64,000 bases of DNA, from assembly GCA_949299015.1 (NCBI GenBank), contig CASFYT010000017.1, positions 1-64,000 on the forward strand. The letters run 5' to 3'. Each line of letters opens with the position of its first letter. The first letter of the stretch is position 1. A model generated the notes under the pieces. That model had not been told where the DNA came from. It saw nothing but the letters and a program-made list of their open reading frames with translations, and ran no database searches. The DNA is from an uncultured Bacillota bacterium (GTDB lineage: Bacteria; Bacillota_I; Bacilli_A; RFN20; CAG-288). The translations under genes and the position numbers were made by a program. Shown here one piece after another: positions 45,551 through 57,164 of the stretch.

Positions 45551-48151
45551 ATGCGCTACATGACATCGGACGAGATTCGCGACACCTGGCTCCGCTTCTT
45601 CCAGGAGCACGGCCACTACGTCGAGCCTTCCGCCTCCCTCATCCCCCAGAACGACCCCACCCTGCTCTGGATCAACGCGGGCGTCGCCGCGCTCAAGAAG
45701 TATTTCGACGGGACCCTGACCCCCAAGCACCGGCGCATCACCAACGCCCAGAAGTGCATCCGCACCAACGACATCGAGAACGTGGGTCACACGGCGCGCC
45801 ACCACACCTTCTTCGAGATGATGGGAAACTTCTCCATCGGAGACTATTTCCGGCATGAGGTGATTCCCTGGGCCTTCGAGCTTTTGACCTCGGAGAAGTA
45901 CTTCGGACTTCCCAAGGAGCGGCTCTACGTCACCTACTATCCCGACGACCGGGACACCTTCGACTGCTGGGTCAAGGCGGGACTTGACGAAGACCATTTG
46001 ATTCCCTGCCGAAACAACTTCTGGGAGATCGGCGAAGGTCCCTGCGGCCCCGACACGGAGATCAACTTCGACCGCGGGGAGAAGTACGATCCCGAGGGAT
46101 TGGGCCTGCGCCTGCTTCAGGACGACCTGGACAACGACCGCTACATCGAGCTGTGGAACATCGTCTTCTCCCAGTTCAACGCCCTCCCCGGCGTGGACCG
46201 GAAGGACTACAAGCCCCTGCCTCAGAAGAACATCGATACCGGCGCCGGCCTCGAGCGCTTCGCCTGCATCCTGCAGGGGGCGGAGACCAACTTCGAGACC
46301 GACCTCTTCCTTCCCTACATCCAGGCCCTCGAGAAGGAGGCCAAGGTCCCCTATTCCGAGAACCGGCTTGCCTATCGCGTCATCGCCGACCACATCCGTT
46401 CGATCACCTTCGCCCTGGCCGACGGCGCCATCTTCTCCAACGACGGACGGGGCTACGTCCTCAAGAGGCTGCTCCGTCGCGCCTCGCGCTATGCCCAGAA
46501 GATCGGCCTGGAGACGGGGGCCCTCTCGCGCCTTGTCCCCCTGGTCGATCGCAACATGTCCCACTTCTATCCCTACCTGAAGGACCATGAGGAGAAGAGC
46601 GCGAAGATGATCGAGAGCGAGGAGAGGAAGTTCTCCTCGACCCTCCGCAACGGGGAGAAGATCCTCGGCGAGATGCTTCAGAAGGACGAGGCGGTCCTTT
46701 CGGCCGAGGACTGCTTCAAGCTCATGGATACCTACGGCTTCCCCTTCGAGCTGACCAAGGAAATCGCCTCGGACAACGGCAGGGCGGTCGACGAAAAGGG
46801 CTACCTCGCCCTCCTGGAGAAGTCCAAGGAGCTGGCACGCACGAGCCGCGGGGCGAGGGAATCCTTCGGACTGCAGAGCAAGGACCTGCTCGCCTTCCGC
46901 CAGGAAAGCGAGTTCACCTACGAGGAGGAGGACCTCGAATCCGACGTCCTCGCCCTCTTCCAGGAGGGGAACCGGGTCGAGAGCCTCGACGACGAGGGAG
47001 ACGTCGTCCTCCGTCGGACGAACTTCTATGCCGAGAGCGGCGGACAGGTCTCCGACCGGGGCCGTCTCCTGGGCAAGGACTTCGAGGCCGAGGTCCTCTC
47101 GGTCGGAAAGTGCCCCAACGGGGCGAACCTGCTCCACGTCAAGGTCCTCTACGGAGCGCTCCGGCCCGGCGACGTCCTCCTCGAGAAGGTCGACTGGGAA
47201 CGCCGGCACCGCATCGCCCGCAACCATTCCGCGACGCACCTCCTCCAGAAGGCCCTCCAGGACATCGTCAGTCCGGACATCCACCAGGAAGGCGCCTACT
47301 ACGACGACGAGCAGCTGCGCTTCGACTTCGCCTATGAGAAGAAGGTCGATTCCGATCTCCTCGACCAGGTCGAAAGGCGCGTCAACGAGGAGATCTTCCA
47401 GGGCCGGAAGGTCCGCACGGAAGTCCTCGACAAGGAGGAGGCCCTTCGGCGCAACGCGATGCACCTCTTCAACGAGAAGTACGGGGACAAGGTCCGCGTC
47501 GTCTCGATGGGCGATTCGGTGGAGTTCTGCGGCGGGACGCACGTCGGCTCGACGTCGGAGATCGGCCTCTTCGTCATCGTGAGCGAGTCCGCCGTCGCCT
47601 CGGGAATCCGTCGCATCACGGCCTATACGGGACTCAAGGCCTACGACGACCTCAAGGACAAGGAAAGGCAGCTCTGGGACCTCTCCGCCCTGCTGCGCCT
47701 CACGTCCATCAAGGGCCTGCGGAGCAAGCTCGAGGACCTGCTGTCCGACGACGAGGAGAAGAAGAAGGTGATCCTCTCGCTTCGCGAGAAGATCGCCGAC
47801 GGAAAGCTGGACGAGCTCCGGAAGAAGATCCAGCCCTATGCGGGACACGAGATCCTCGTCGAGAGGACGAAGGGGCTCACCCACGAGCAGCTCGACTCGC
47901 TGGCGCACAAGCTGATCGACCAGCATCCGGGCCTCGCCCTCTTCCTGGCCAACGAGAGCCTCTCGGGCCGCGTCGACCTGGTCGCCGGCCGCGGCAGGTC
48001 CCTCTCCCTGAAGGCGGGCCTCCTCATGAGGGAGATCAGCCGCCTGGTCGGCGGTTCGGGCGGTGGCCGGGACGACGTCGCCTTCGGCGGAAGCAAGGGC
48101 GAGGTCGACCTTTCCCTGGTCCTCAGGCGCCTCCAGGAATTCCTTTCGTGA
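45551..48151 (+). CDS. alaS: Alanyl-tRNA synthetase
   Basis: 866 residues from ATG 45551, chosen over an in-frame start inside the promoter. The N-terminal class II core (TSDEIRDTWLRFF, HTFFEMMGNF), the editing domain with HSATHLLQ and CGGTHV zinc ligands, and the C-terminal DHHA1-like part with GGSGGGRDDVAFGG are all present. GTGA overlap with ruvX. Confidence 0.97.
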   Translation: MRYMTSDEIRDTWLRFFQEHGHYVEPSASLIPQNDPTLLWINAGVAALKKYFDGTLTPKHRRITNAQKCIRTNDIENVGHTARHHTFFEMMGNFSIGDYFRHEVIPWAFELLTSEKYFGLPKERLYVTYYPDDRDTFDCWVKAGLDEDHLIPCRNNFWEIGEGPCGPDTEINFDRGEKYDPEGLGLRLLQDDLDNDRYIELWNIVFSQFNALPGVDRKDYKPLPQKNIDTGAGLERFACILQGAETNFETDLFLPYIQALEKEAKVPYSENRLAYRVIADHIRSITFALADGAIFSNDGRGYVLKRLLRRASRYAQKIGLETGALSRLVPLVDRNMSHFYPYLKDHEEKSAKMIESEERKFSSTLRNGEKILGEMLQKDEAVLSAEDCFKLMDTYGFPFELTKEIASDNGRAVDEKGYLALLEKSKELARTSRGARESFGLQSKDLLAFRQESEFTYEEEDLESDVLALFQEGNRVESLDDEGDVVLRRTNFYAESGGQVSDRGRLLGKDFEAEVLSVGKCPNGANLLHVKVLYGALRPGDVLLEKVDWERRHRIARNHSATHLLQKALQDIVSPDIHQEGAYYDDEQLRFDFAYEKKVDSDLLDQVERRVNEEIFQGRKVRTEVLDKEEALRRNAMHLFNEKYGDKVRVVSMGDSVEFCGGTHVGSTSEIGLFVIVSESAVASGIRRITAYTGLKAYDDLKDKERQLWDLSALLRLTSIKGLRSKLEDLLSDDEEKKKVILSLREKIADGKLDELRKKIQPYAGHEILVERTKGLTHEQLDSLAHKLIDQHPGLALFLANESLSGRVDLVAGRGRSLSLKAGLLMREISRLVGGSGGGRDDVAFGGSKGEVDLSLVLRRLQEFLS

Positions 48152-48579
48152 TCAAGAACATCCTGGCCCTCGACCTCGGCCGCGGCAGCCTCGGCGTGGC
48201 GATCTCGCGCAGCGGCTTCCTGGTGACGCCGCTGGAGAACATCCGCTTCCCCATGGGGGACTATCCGCGGGCGATCGAGCTCCTGAGGCAGGTCGTCCGG
48301 AACGAGCGCGTCGAGTCGATCGTCATTGGCTATCCCTCCTACCCCTCGGGCGACCCCTGCCCGATGAGCCGCGTGGTCGACGCCTTCCTTCCTCTCCTCT
48401 CCCAGGCCTTCCCCGGCGTCGCGATCGCCAAGCAGGACGAGCGCTACTCGACCCTGGAAGCTTCCGCGGAGATGACCGCCCTGGGACAGAGCAGCCGGCG
48501 TCAGCGCCAGTCGATCGACAGCAAGGCCGCGTGCGTGATCCTGGAGCGATACCTTCGTCACCTCCATCAGATCGACTAG
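48148..48579 (+). CDS. ruvX: RuvX/YqgF-family Holliday junction resolvase-like nuclease
   Basis: 143 residues from GTG 48148, overlapping the alaS stop. RNase H-like fold with LALDLGRG (first catalytic Asp), IVIGYP, DERYST and DSKAACVILE. The usual G-x-K-R-I-G after the first Asp reads GRGSLG here. Family members process 16S rRNA ends or Holliday junctions. alaS-ruvX order is typical of Bacillota. Confidence 0.92.
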   Translation: MIKNILALDLGRGSLGVAISRSGFLVTPLENIRFPMGDYPRAIELLRQVVRNERVESIVIGYPSYPSGDPCPMSRVVDAFLPLLSQAFPGVAIAKQDERYSTLEASAEMTALGQSSRRQRQSIDSKAACVILERYLRHLHQID

Positions 48580-48598
48580 GCCTTCGATTCCATTCCAT

Positions 48599-48624
48599 GG
48601 CACCGCCTCGGCGGTGCCTTTTTT
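48599..48624 (+). terminator. Terminator of alaS-ruvX
   Basis: GGCACCGCC/GGCGGTGCC stem followed by six T. Confidence 0.9.
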
Positions 48625-48650
48625 GTCGCCTCCGGTTCCTTTCGCACCAC

Positions 48651-48676
48651 GGAAAAAGCCGCCGGAGGGCGGCTTT
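48651..48676 (-). terminator. Terminator of the ABC exporter operon
   Basis: Minus strand: AAAGCCGCC/GGCGGCTTT stem with CTCC loop followed by TT; converges with the alaS-ruvX terminator. Confidence 0.85.
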
Positions 48677-48700
48677 GGAAGAACTTCGGCGATTGAGGGG

Positions 48701-50448
<1,748 letters not shown>

Positions 50449-50452
<4 letters not shown>

Positions 50453-52281
50453 TCCAGGGCCTCCTTCTGCATCTGGGACTCATAGGTCTCGCGATAGACC
50501 TCCGACGTCCGGAGGAGCGAGGCGTGATCGCCCATCGCCAGGACCTTTCCTCCCTCGAGGACCAGGATCAGGTCGCAGTCCTTGATCGTGGAGACGCGCT
50601 GGGAGATGAAGACCTTCGTCGCTCCCGGAAGGAAGTCCCTGAGGTTGTCGCGGACTCTCTTGTCGGTCAGCAGGTCGAGGGCCGAGGTCGAGTCGTCCAG
50701 GATGAGGACCTCGGGGCGACGTAGGAAGGTCCTCGCCATCGCCAGCCTCTGCCTTTGGCCGCCGGAGAAGTTCTTTCCTCCTTCCTCGACTTCATGGTCG
50801 AGACGGTCGGGATAGCTTTCGACAAAATCGCGGGCGCAGCTGACGGAGAGGCAGCGAAGGATCTCCTCGTCGGTGACGTCTTCCTTCGCCATCTGCATGT
50901 TGGAACGGATCGTTCCCTTGAAAAGAATGGATTTTTGCGGAACAAAGGCTATCTCCCTTCGCAAAGCCTTCAGGGAATAGTCCCGAAGGTCGACGCCCTT
51001 GTAGAGGATCGTTCCCTCAGTGGGATCGAGGAGGCGCTCGAGAAGACGGATCAGGGTCGTCTTTCCCGAACCGGTTCCGCCGATGATGCCGAGGCTCTCC
51101 CCCTTTCGAAGGGTGAAGGAGACGTCCTGAAGCGCCTTGTTTCCTCCTTCTTCATAGGCGAAGGAGACGTCCGAGAGGGCGAAGAGGTCCTGATTCTCGC
51201 CGATGGAACGGACGAGCCCCTTCGGAGAATCGGCGATCGCGGGGGAAAGGGCGAGCAGGCTGTTGCACCTCTTCCACGAGACGATGGTCTTGGTGAAGAT
51301 CGTGACCAGGTTCGTCAGGAGAATCAGGGTCTGGAAGATCTGGCTCAGGTAGCTGACAAGGGTCAGGATCGTCGACGGGAGGACCTTCTGCCCCATCATC
51401 TCGACGCCGCTTGCCATGTCGAAGCTTCCCAGGAAGACGACCAAGATCGTCGCCAGGGAGACGATGGCGAAGGTGAGCGGGTTGATGAGGGCGTTGATCC
51501 GGCTGACGCGGATGCTCTCGTCCTGATAGGTCGAGGTTCGCGCGGCAAATTTCTTTCTCTCCTCTTCCATCGTGGAAAAGGCGCGGATGACGCGGGCGCC
51601 CTCGAGGCTGTCGGATGTCGCCACGGAGAGCTGGTCGAGACGGCCCTGGATGACGAGGTATTGCCTCGAGGCCCGGCGCATGACCAGGAAGACGATCAGC
51701 AGGATGACCGGGATGATGGCCAGGAAGACGAGGCCGATCGGCCAGTTGAGGACCAGGGAGAGGACCAGGCTTCCCAGGATGATGAAGGGGGCGCGGACGC
51801 CGAGGCGGATGAAGAAGAGAACCCCCTGCTGGACCTGGAAGGAATCCGAGTTGAGGACGGTCATCAGCTTTCCCTCTCCGAAGCCTTCCCTCTCCTTCTT
51901 CCCGAGGGAGAGGATCTTGCGGTAGAGTCGGTCGCGAAGGTCCGTTCCCGTCCGCGTGGCGGAGAGGGCGGCGATGTACTGGCAGACCATGGTCGTCGCG
52001 AGGCCGACGATGCCCATCAGCAGGATCAGCGTCCCGCCGATCAGGGCGTAGTTGAGGGGATCGTTTCCTTCGACCCAGGTTCCGAAGAGGCGGAGGAAGT
52101 CCCCGAAGGCATGCGAGACTGTGTCCACGGACGAGGGATCGCTGGAGAAGGATAGGTCGAGGACGGCCTTCATGACCAGCGGAATCAGGAGGTCGAAGAC
52201 GGCTTCGATCATCTTGAAGGCGGGCCCGACGAGGAAGGTCCATCCGTTCTTCTTGACGACGGAAAAAACTGTTTCTTTCAT
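50449..52281 (-). CDS. Heterodimeric ABC exporter, half A (MdlA-like)
   Basis: 610 residues from ATG 52281 (an in-frame start 16 codons upstream lies before the -10 and was rejected). Six helices, then Walker A GGTGSGKTT and signature FSGGQRQ. The Walker B is VLILDDSTSALD, with Asp in place of the catalytic Glu, and the switch region reads ISQRVST, lacking His. One degenerate ATP site is typical of heterodimeric exporters. The promoter is leaderless-type. Confidence 0.94.
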
Positions 52282-52290
52282 AGCGAAAAC

Positions 52291-52296
52291 ATTATA
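52291..52296 (-). promoter_or_regulatory. -10 box of the ABC exporter operon
   Basis: Perfect TATAAT on the minus strand ending 9 nt before ATG 52281, no ribosome site: leaderless. Confidence 0.6.
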
Positions 52297-52322
52297 ACGA
52301 TGTCCGGGAGGATTTCCTACAC

Positions 52323-52351
52323 TTGACAAACCCTGTATCTATAAATATAAT
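52323..52351 (+). promoter_or_regulatory. Promoter of the rimP-nusA-infB operon
   Basis: TTGACA (52323-52328), 17-nt spacer, TATAAT (52346-52351): full consensus, fitting a highly expressed operon. Confidence 0.88.
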
Positions 52352-52401
52352 TCAAATTGTCTCGGGGAGACTTGAGACGCCTTCTTAATCGTGAAATGGT
52401 T

Positions 52402-52431
52402 GAGAGTGGGCTTCGGCTCACTCTTTCTTTT
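52402..52431 (+). terminator. Attenuator-like terminator in the rimP leader
   Basis: Stem from 52402/52404 to 52411 pairing with 52416-52424 (GAGTGGGC with GCTCACTC, one G-T pair), a TTCG tetraloop, then TTTCTTTTTA. It lies about 45 nt after the transcript start and just before the ribosome site GGAGGTG of rimP, so it can only act as a regulatory terminator. rimP leaders with attenuators are known elsewhere. Confidence 0.75.
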
Positions 52432-52445
52432 TACGGAGGTGAGCC

Positions 52446-52904
52446 ATGGATCAAAAGACGATCGACGAAGTCCGGGGGAGAGCCCAGGAGGAATGCGAAA
52501 GGGAAGGGCTGGAGCTGGTCTCCGTCCGCTATTTCGTCGATTCCCTCAACGGGCCGACGCTGGAGGTCCTCGTCGACCACGACTACCAGATTTCGATGGA
52601 GGAAATCTCCCGCTTTACCGCCGCCTTCTCGCCGCAGCTGGACGACATCGAGGGGCTCTCGGAGAGCTATATCCTCGACATCTCCTCGGGCGGCGGCGAA
52701 AAGGACATTCCCTTCCGGGATCTCCCCAAGCTGACGGGGAGGTATCTGGACGTGACGGAAAGAGGCAAGGAGAAGGTCACGATGCGCCTGGAGAAGGTGG
52801 AGGAGGGAAAGGCCTCCTTCGTTTATTTCATCAAGGGGCGGCCGAAGAAGGTCGTCTTCGAAGAGTCGCAAGTCGAGAAGATCAAGATGGGGTACAAGGC
52901 CTAG
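52446..52904 (+). CDS. rimP: Ribosome maturation factor RimP
   Basis: 152 residues. It assists 30S assembly. N-terminal alpha/beta domain with LEVLVDHDYQISMEEI, then YILDISSGGGEKDIPF, the equivalent of the family's SSPG loop, and a C-terminal SH3-like barrel. First gene of the operon with nusA and infB, the standard order. Confidence 0.94.
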   Translation: MDQKTIDEVRGRAQEECEREGLELVSVRYFVDSLNGPTLEVLVDHDYQISMEEISRFTAAFSPQLDDIEGLSESYILDISSGGGEKDIPFRDLPKLTGRYLDVTERGKEKVTMRLEKVEEGKASFVYFIKGRPKKVVFEESQVEKIKMGYKA

Positions 52905-52925
52905 GCCGAGTGGAGGAAAGAAAGA

Positions 52926-54791
52926 ATGCCCGAAGAAGTCAAGGAAATGGAAGAGAAGAAAGTCGTTCGTCGCCGCGGGAGGAAGCCCAAGTACATGGAG
53001 GAGCCCAAGAAGCTCACCGGCATCATCGACGGCAACGCCTTCCTGAAGGCGACGGTGGACATCGAGAAGGAGAGCCTCGTCCGCACGGACATGGTCCAGG
53101 ACATCCTGATCAAGAGCATGGAACAGGCCTATCTCGAATGGTCCTATCCCGGCCTCTACCGCGACCGCGACAATCCCGATCCGGCGAAGTCCCTGATCCA
53201 GTGCCGCGTGGACTTCGTCCAGGACGAAGGCGATTCGTCCCGCTCATCCTTCAAGATCTATGACATCAAGACGGTGACGGAGGAGGACGACATCATCGAC
53301 GACTCCTACCAGATTTCGCCCGAAGACGCCAGCGCCTACAAGGAAAACCCGCAGGTCGGCGAGCAGATCGAGATTCCCTTCGACGTCACGACGCTCGACA
53401 AGTCCTACGTCCGCCGCGTCAAGCAGCTCTTCCAGTCGCACCTGAAGGATGCCTCGCGCTCCGCGATCCTTTCGGTCTACTCCGACCGCATCGGACAGCT
53501 GATCGAGGGAACGGTCGTCCGCTTCGACGCCATCGGAAATTCCTATGAAATCAACTTCGGAAAGGCCGAAGGATTCCTTCGCCGGAACGGCACCCTTCCC
53601 CAGGATCGCTTCGTGACCGGAGACCGCGTCCTCGTCTATCTCAGCGACGTCTCGGAGAAGAGCAATCCGCCCAGCCTCGTCATCTCCCGGACCGACGAAC
53701 GCTTCGTCCGTCGGCTGATGGAACGCGCGATTCCGGAACTCACGACGGGCGAGGTCGTCCTCTGCTCCATCGCCCGCGAAGCGGGAAGGAGGACCAAGGT
53801 CTTCGTCGAGAGCACGAATCCCAACGTGGATCCGATCGGAACGTGCCTTGGCATCGAATCCAATCGTATCCGCAGCGTCATCAACGAGGTCCGAGGAGAG
53901 AAGATCGACGTCCTCCAGTATCATCGCAACAAGGCGCAGCAGATCGTCGAGGCGATGAAGCCGGCACAGGTCATCGGCCTCTCCTGCCCGGAGAACTTCT
54001 TCGATCCGAGCGTCGACATCGCCGCCCTCGAGAAGGATCCGAGCTACGAGTTCCCACACATCGTCGCGGTCGTCCAGAACGGCAATCAGGGCGTGGCCAT
54101 CGGCACGGCGGGCGTCAACGTCCGTCTGGCCAGCCAGATCACCCAGTGCACGATCTCGGTCTATCAGGCCGACCAGGCCATCACGGAGGGGCTGAAGTAC
54201 TACAGCCTTGCCGACATCGAACAGATGGCTGCGGCCTGGGAGCAGAAGCAGCATCCGTCCGCCGAGGCTCCCGTCGTCGAAGAAAAGGTTGAAGAGGTGG
54301 AAGCGACTCCGGTCATCGATGAGGCTCCGGAAGAAGCGAAGGCGGAAGAAGCGATTCCTGTCGTCGAAGAGAAGACCGAAGTCGTCGAAACTCCGGCGGT
54401 TCCTTCCGAGCCGGAAGCTTCGGAAGTCCCGCAGACCCCTTCCACGACTTCGGAGATCAAGGAACAGCCCATCGAGCACGTCGAGATCCGCAACAAGCCG
54501 CGCATTTCGCTGGAAGAGCTCGAGGAGGCGCTGACGCAGAAGAAGGGACCCAGCGAGACGCGCTCCTACCGCAAGCGTTTCGATCGCGGCAAGTTCGAGA
54601 AGGAGAACAAGACGGAAGAGCCCAGCAAGGCATCGACCGCCACGGCCATGCCGATCTATACCGAAGAAGAGCTCCGTGCCCTGGAAGAGCAGGAGATCGA
54701 CGGCGGCCAGTCGGACTACGACAACTACGACGAGGAGCTCGACGAGCAGTACGACTACTATGACGACGACGAGGGAATGAAGAGGAACTGA
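52926..54791 (+). CDS. nusA: Transcription termination/antitermination factor NusA
   Basis: 621 residues, far longer than the 350-400 usual in Bacillota. The N-terminal RNA-polymerase-binding domain, an S1 domain (about 175-260) and two KH domains (about 260-430, with GTAGVNVRLASQ) are conserved. Extra parts: about 35 residues at the N-terminus containing RRRGRKPKY, an AT-hook-like basic patch, and about 190 residues at the C-terminus, first Glu/Val/Pro/Ala-rich, then basic, then an Asp/Tyr-rich acidic end. Essential elongation factor that also tunes attenuators. Confidence 0.95.
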   Translation: MPEEVKEMEEKKVVRRRGRKPKYMEEPKKLTGIIDGNAFLKATVDIEKESLVRTDMVQDILIKSMEQAYLEWSYPGLYRDRDNPDPAKSLIQCRVDFVQDEGDSSRSSFKIYDIKTVTEEDDIIDDSYQISPEDASAYKENPQVGEQIEIPFDVTTLDKSYVRRVKQLFQSHLKDASRSAILSVYSDRIGQLIEGTVVRFDAIGNSYEINFGKAEGFLRRNGTLPQDRFVTGDRVLVYLSDVSEKSNPPSLVISRTDERFVRRLMERAIPELTTGEVVLCSIAREAGRRTKVFVESTNPNVDPIGTCLGIESNRIRSVINEVRGEKIDVLQYHRNKAQQIVEAMKPAQVIGLSCPENFFDPSVDIAALEKDPSYEFPHIVAVVQNGNQGVAIGTAGVNVRLASQITQCTISVYQADQAITEGLKYYSLADIEQMAAAWEQKQHPSAEAPVVEEKVEEVEATPVIDEAPEEAKAEEAIPVVEEKTEVVETPAVPSEPEASEVPQTPSTTSEIKEQPIEHVEIRNKPRISLEELEEALTQKKGPSETRSYRKRFDRGKFEKENKTEEPSKASTATAMPIYTEEELRALEEQEIDGGQSDYDNYDEELDEQYDYYDDDEGMKRN

Positions 54792-55039
54792 TGGCGAACG
54801 TTCCGATCCGAATGGACCTTCTGACGAGAAAGAGGGGCCCGAAGGCGGATTTCTTCCGCCTTTGCCTTGTCGACGGCATCTTCCGCCTGGACGAATCGGG
54901 AACGATGCCGGGAAGAGGCTATTACGTCCTCCGGGACCGCGACGTCCTGCTGCGGATGCGGAAGAAGAATCCTCTTCTTCGTTTCTCGAAGTCGACGGAC
55001 TACGAAAGTCTCTTCCGGCAGATGGAGGATCGACTATGA
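54791..55039 (+). CDS. ylxR: YlxR-family protein
   Basis: 82 residues. GRGYYVLRD matches the conserved GRGAYV of YlxR (DUF448), a small RNA-binding protein between nusA and infB. The usual N-terminal R-x-C signature is missing; the start reads NVPIRMDLLTRKRG. The ATG shares a base with the nusA stop (TGATG). Confidence 0.82.
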   Translation: MANVPIRMDLLTRKRGPKADFFRLCLVDGIFRLDESGTMPGRGYYVLRDRDVLLRMRKKNPLLRFSKSTDYESLFRQMEDRL

Positions 55040-55344
55040 GCGAGAATGAAAAGAAGCTTCTCGGGTATCTCGGCCTCTGCCGCCGGATGAAGGCCCTGAA
55101 GACGGGCGAGAGCCTCCAGGAAGCGTTGGCGAGGAAGGCCGTCTTCCTCCTGATTCTCTTCCCCGAGCTGAGTTCCCGGCATCGCGAGAGGATCCTTCGC
55201 CAGGGGGCGGACGTCGAGACGTTGGAGCTGGAGTCCCTGGACTTCGGCGCGCTGAAGATGAAGAAGGCTCATGCCCTGGGCATCTGCAATCCAGGCCTTG
55301 CCCAGGCCATCGTGGCCCTGTATCGAAAGGAGGAAGAACGATGA
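55036..55344 (+). CDS. ylxQ: L7Ae-family ribosomal protein YlxQ
   Basis: 102 residues from ATG 55036. L7Ae/L30e fold: LGLCRRMKALKTGESL at the N-terminus and KAHALGICNPGLAQAI at the C-terminus. Probably binds kink-turn RNA. ATGA overlaps on both sides. Confidence 0.88.
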   Translation: MSENEKKLLGYLGLCRRMKALKTGESLQEALARKAVFLLILFPELSSRHRERILRQGADVETLELESLDFGALKMKKAHALGICNPGLAQAIVALYRKEEER

Positions 55345-57164
55345 GCGACAAGAGACATCGAAGAGACATGCGAGGCGGAAAGGCGGGCTTTGCCAAGAAG
55401 AACCGTTCCGAAGTCGAGAACGGGGTCTTCGTCTACTCGGGGCCGATCACCCTCGACCAGCTCTGCAAGCGAATCGGCATTCCTGCCGTCGACGTCATCA
55501 AGGGCTTCCTGATGCAGGGGAAGATGATTTCCCTCAACACCGTCCTGTCCGACGAGCTGATCGCCGAGGTCTGCCTCGAGCACGACCTGGACTTCCGCAA
55601 GGAAGAGGCGGGGCTTCCCGACGACTTCACCAAGGCGAAGATCTTCGACAAGGAGAGGGACCACGACGAGAGGCCGCCGGTCGTCACCATCATGGGACAC
55701 GTCGACCACGGAAAGACGACCTTGATCGACACGATCCGTCACTCCACGATCGCGGCGGGTGAGCATGGTGGCATCACCCAGGAAATCGGCGCCTACCAGA
55801 AGGCCATCAACGGCAGGAAGATCACCTTCATCGACACTCCGGGGCACGAGGCCTTTACGGCCATGCGTGCCCGCGGCGCCTCCGTGACGGACATCGTCGT
55901 CCTCGTGGTCGCCGCCGACGACGGCGTCAAGCCGCAGACGGTCGAGGCCATCGACCATGCCCGGGCCGCGAAGGTTCCGATCATCGTCGCCATCAACAAG
56001 ATCGACAAGCCCGGGGTCAACGTCGAGAAGGTCAAGAGCGAGCTCTCCAGCCATGGCCTGCTCTGCGAGGAATGGGGCGGCGATACCTTGATGTACGAGA
56101 TCTCCGCCAAGAAGAACCAGGGGGTCGACAAGCTTCTGGAAGGCATCCTGGAGCTGGCGGAGCTGCTGGAGCTTCGCGCCAACGCCGAGGGACCGGCGGT
56201 CGGTTCGGTCATCGAGGCTCGCCTCGACAAGAAGGAAGGAAGCAAGGCCACGCTCCTGGTCCAGAACGGAACCCTCCACGTCGGCGACTACCTCGCCGTC
56301 GGCGAATACTATTGCAAGGTCCGCAAGATGGTCAACGAATACGACAACGTCCTTAAGGACGCCCTCCCTTCGACGCCGGTGGCGGTCACGGGCCTCTCCG
56401 GCGTCCCGGTTGCCGGAGACCGCTTCATGGCCTTCAAGACGGAGAAGGAGGCTCGTGAGGCGGCGGCACGAAAGGCCCACGCTTCGATCGGAAGCAACGA
56501 ACGCGGCGCGAGCCTTGCCGACATCGCCTCCGATGTCGCCAGCGGCGAGACGCCGCTCATCAATCTCATCGTCAAGGCCGACACGCAGGGATCCTGCGAG
56601 GCGATCAAGTCCTCGCTGGAGAAGATCGAGGTCCCCGGAACCAAGCTCCAGATCATCCATTGCGCCTCGGGGGACGTCAACCAAGGCGACATCGTCCTCG
56701 CCCACGCCTCCCACGCCGTCGTCATCGCCTTCTCCGTCAAGGTCTCTTCCTCGGTCAAGGACGATGCCAAGCAGAAGAAGGTCGAGATCCGCGACTACAA
56801 CATCATCTACCATCTGACCGAGGACATCGAGGCTGCGCTCCGCGGCAAGCTGGGGCCGGTCTACGAGGAGGTCGTCTACGGGCATGCGGAGGTCCGCAGC
56901 CTCTTCAAGGCAAGTCACGTCGGTCAGATCCTGGGCCTCTACGTCACGGAAGGAAAGCTCAAGAGCAACTGCTCGATCCGCCTGAGCCGCGGAAAGGAGA
57001 TGATCCTCGACACCAAGCTGACCAGCCTCAAGCGCTTCAAGGACGATGCCAAGGAGGTCGTCCAGGGCTTCGAATGCGGTGCGACCATCGCCGACAAGTT
57101 CAACTGTGAGATCGGAGATGTCCTTGAGGCCTATGGACAGGAGGAGGTCAAGACGAATGGCTGA
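55341..57164 (+). CDS. infB: Translation initiation factor IF-2
   Basis: 607 residues; the N-terminal extension is short. GTPase motifs: GHVDHGKT (from about 119), DTPGHEAF, NKIDKP. Domains II-IV follow normally to the fMet-tRNA-binding C-terminus. Overlaps rbfA by 8 nt. Confidence 0.97.
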   Translation: MSDKRHRRDMRGGKAGFAKKNRSEVENGVFVYSGPITLDQLCKRIGIPAVDVIKGFLMQGKMISLNTVLSDELIAEVCLEHDLDFRKEEAGLPDDFTKAKIFDKERDHDERPPVVTIMGHVDHGKTTLIDTIRHSTIAAGEHGGITQEIGAYQKAINGRKITFIDTPGHEAFTAMRARGASVTDIVVLVVAADDGVKPQTVEAIDHARAAKVPIIVAINKIDKPGVNVEKVKSELSSHGLLCEEWGGDTLMYEISAKKNQGVDKLLEGILELAELLELRANAEGPAVGSVIEARLDKKEGSKATLLVQNGTLHVGDYLAVGEYYCKVRKMVNEYDNVLKDALPSTPVAVTGLSGVPVAGDRFMAFKTEKEAREAAARKAHASIGSNERGASLADIASDVASGETPLINLIVKADTQGSCEAIKSSLEKIEVPGTKLQIIHCASGDVNQGDIVLAHASHAVVIAFSVKVSSSVKDDAKQKKVEIRDYNIIYHLTEDIEAALRGKLGPVYEEVVYGHAEVRSLFKASHVGQILGLYVTEGKLKSNCSIRLSRGKEMILDTKLTSLKRFKDDAKEVVQGFECGATIADKFNCEIGDVLEAYGQEEVKTNG

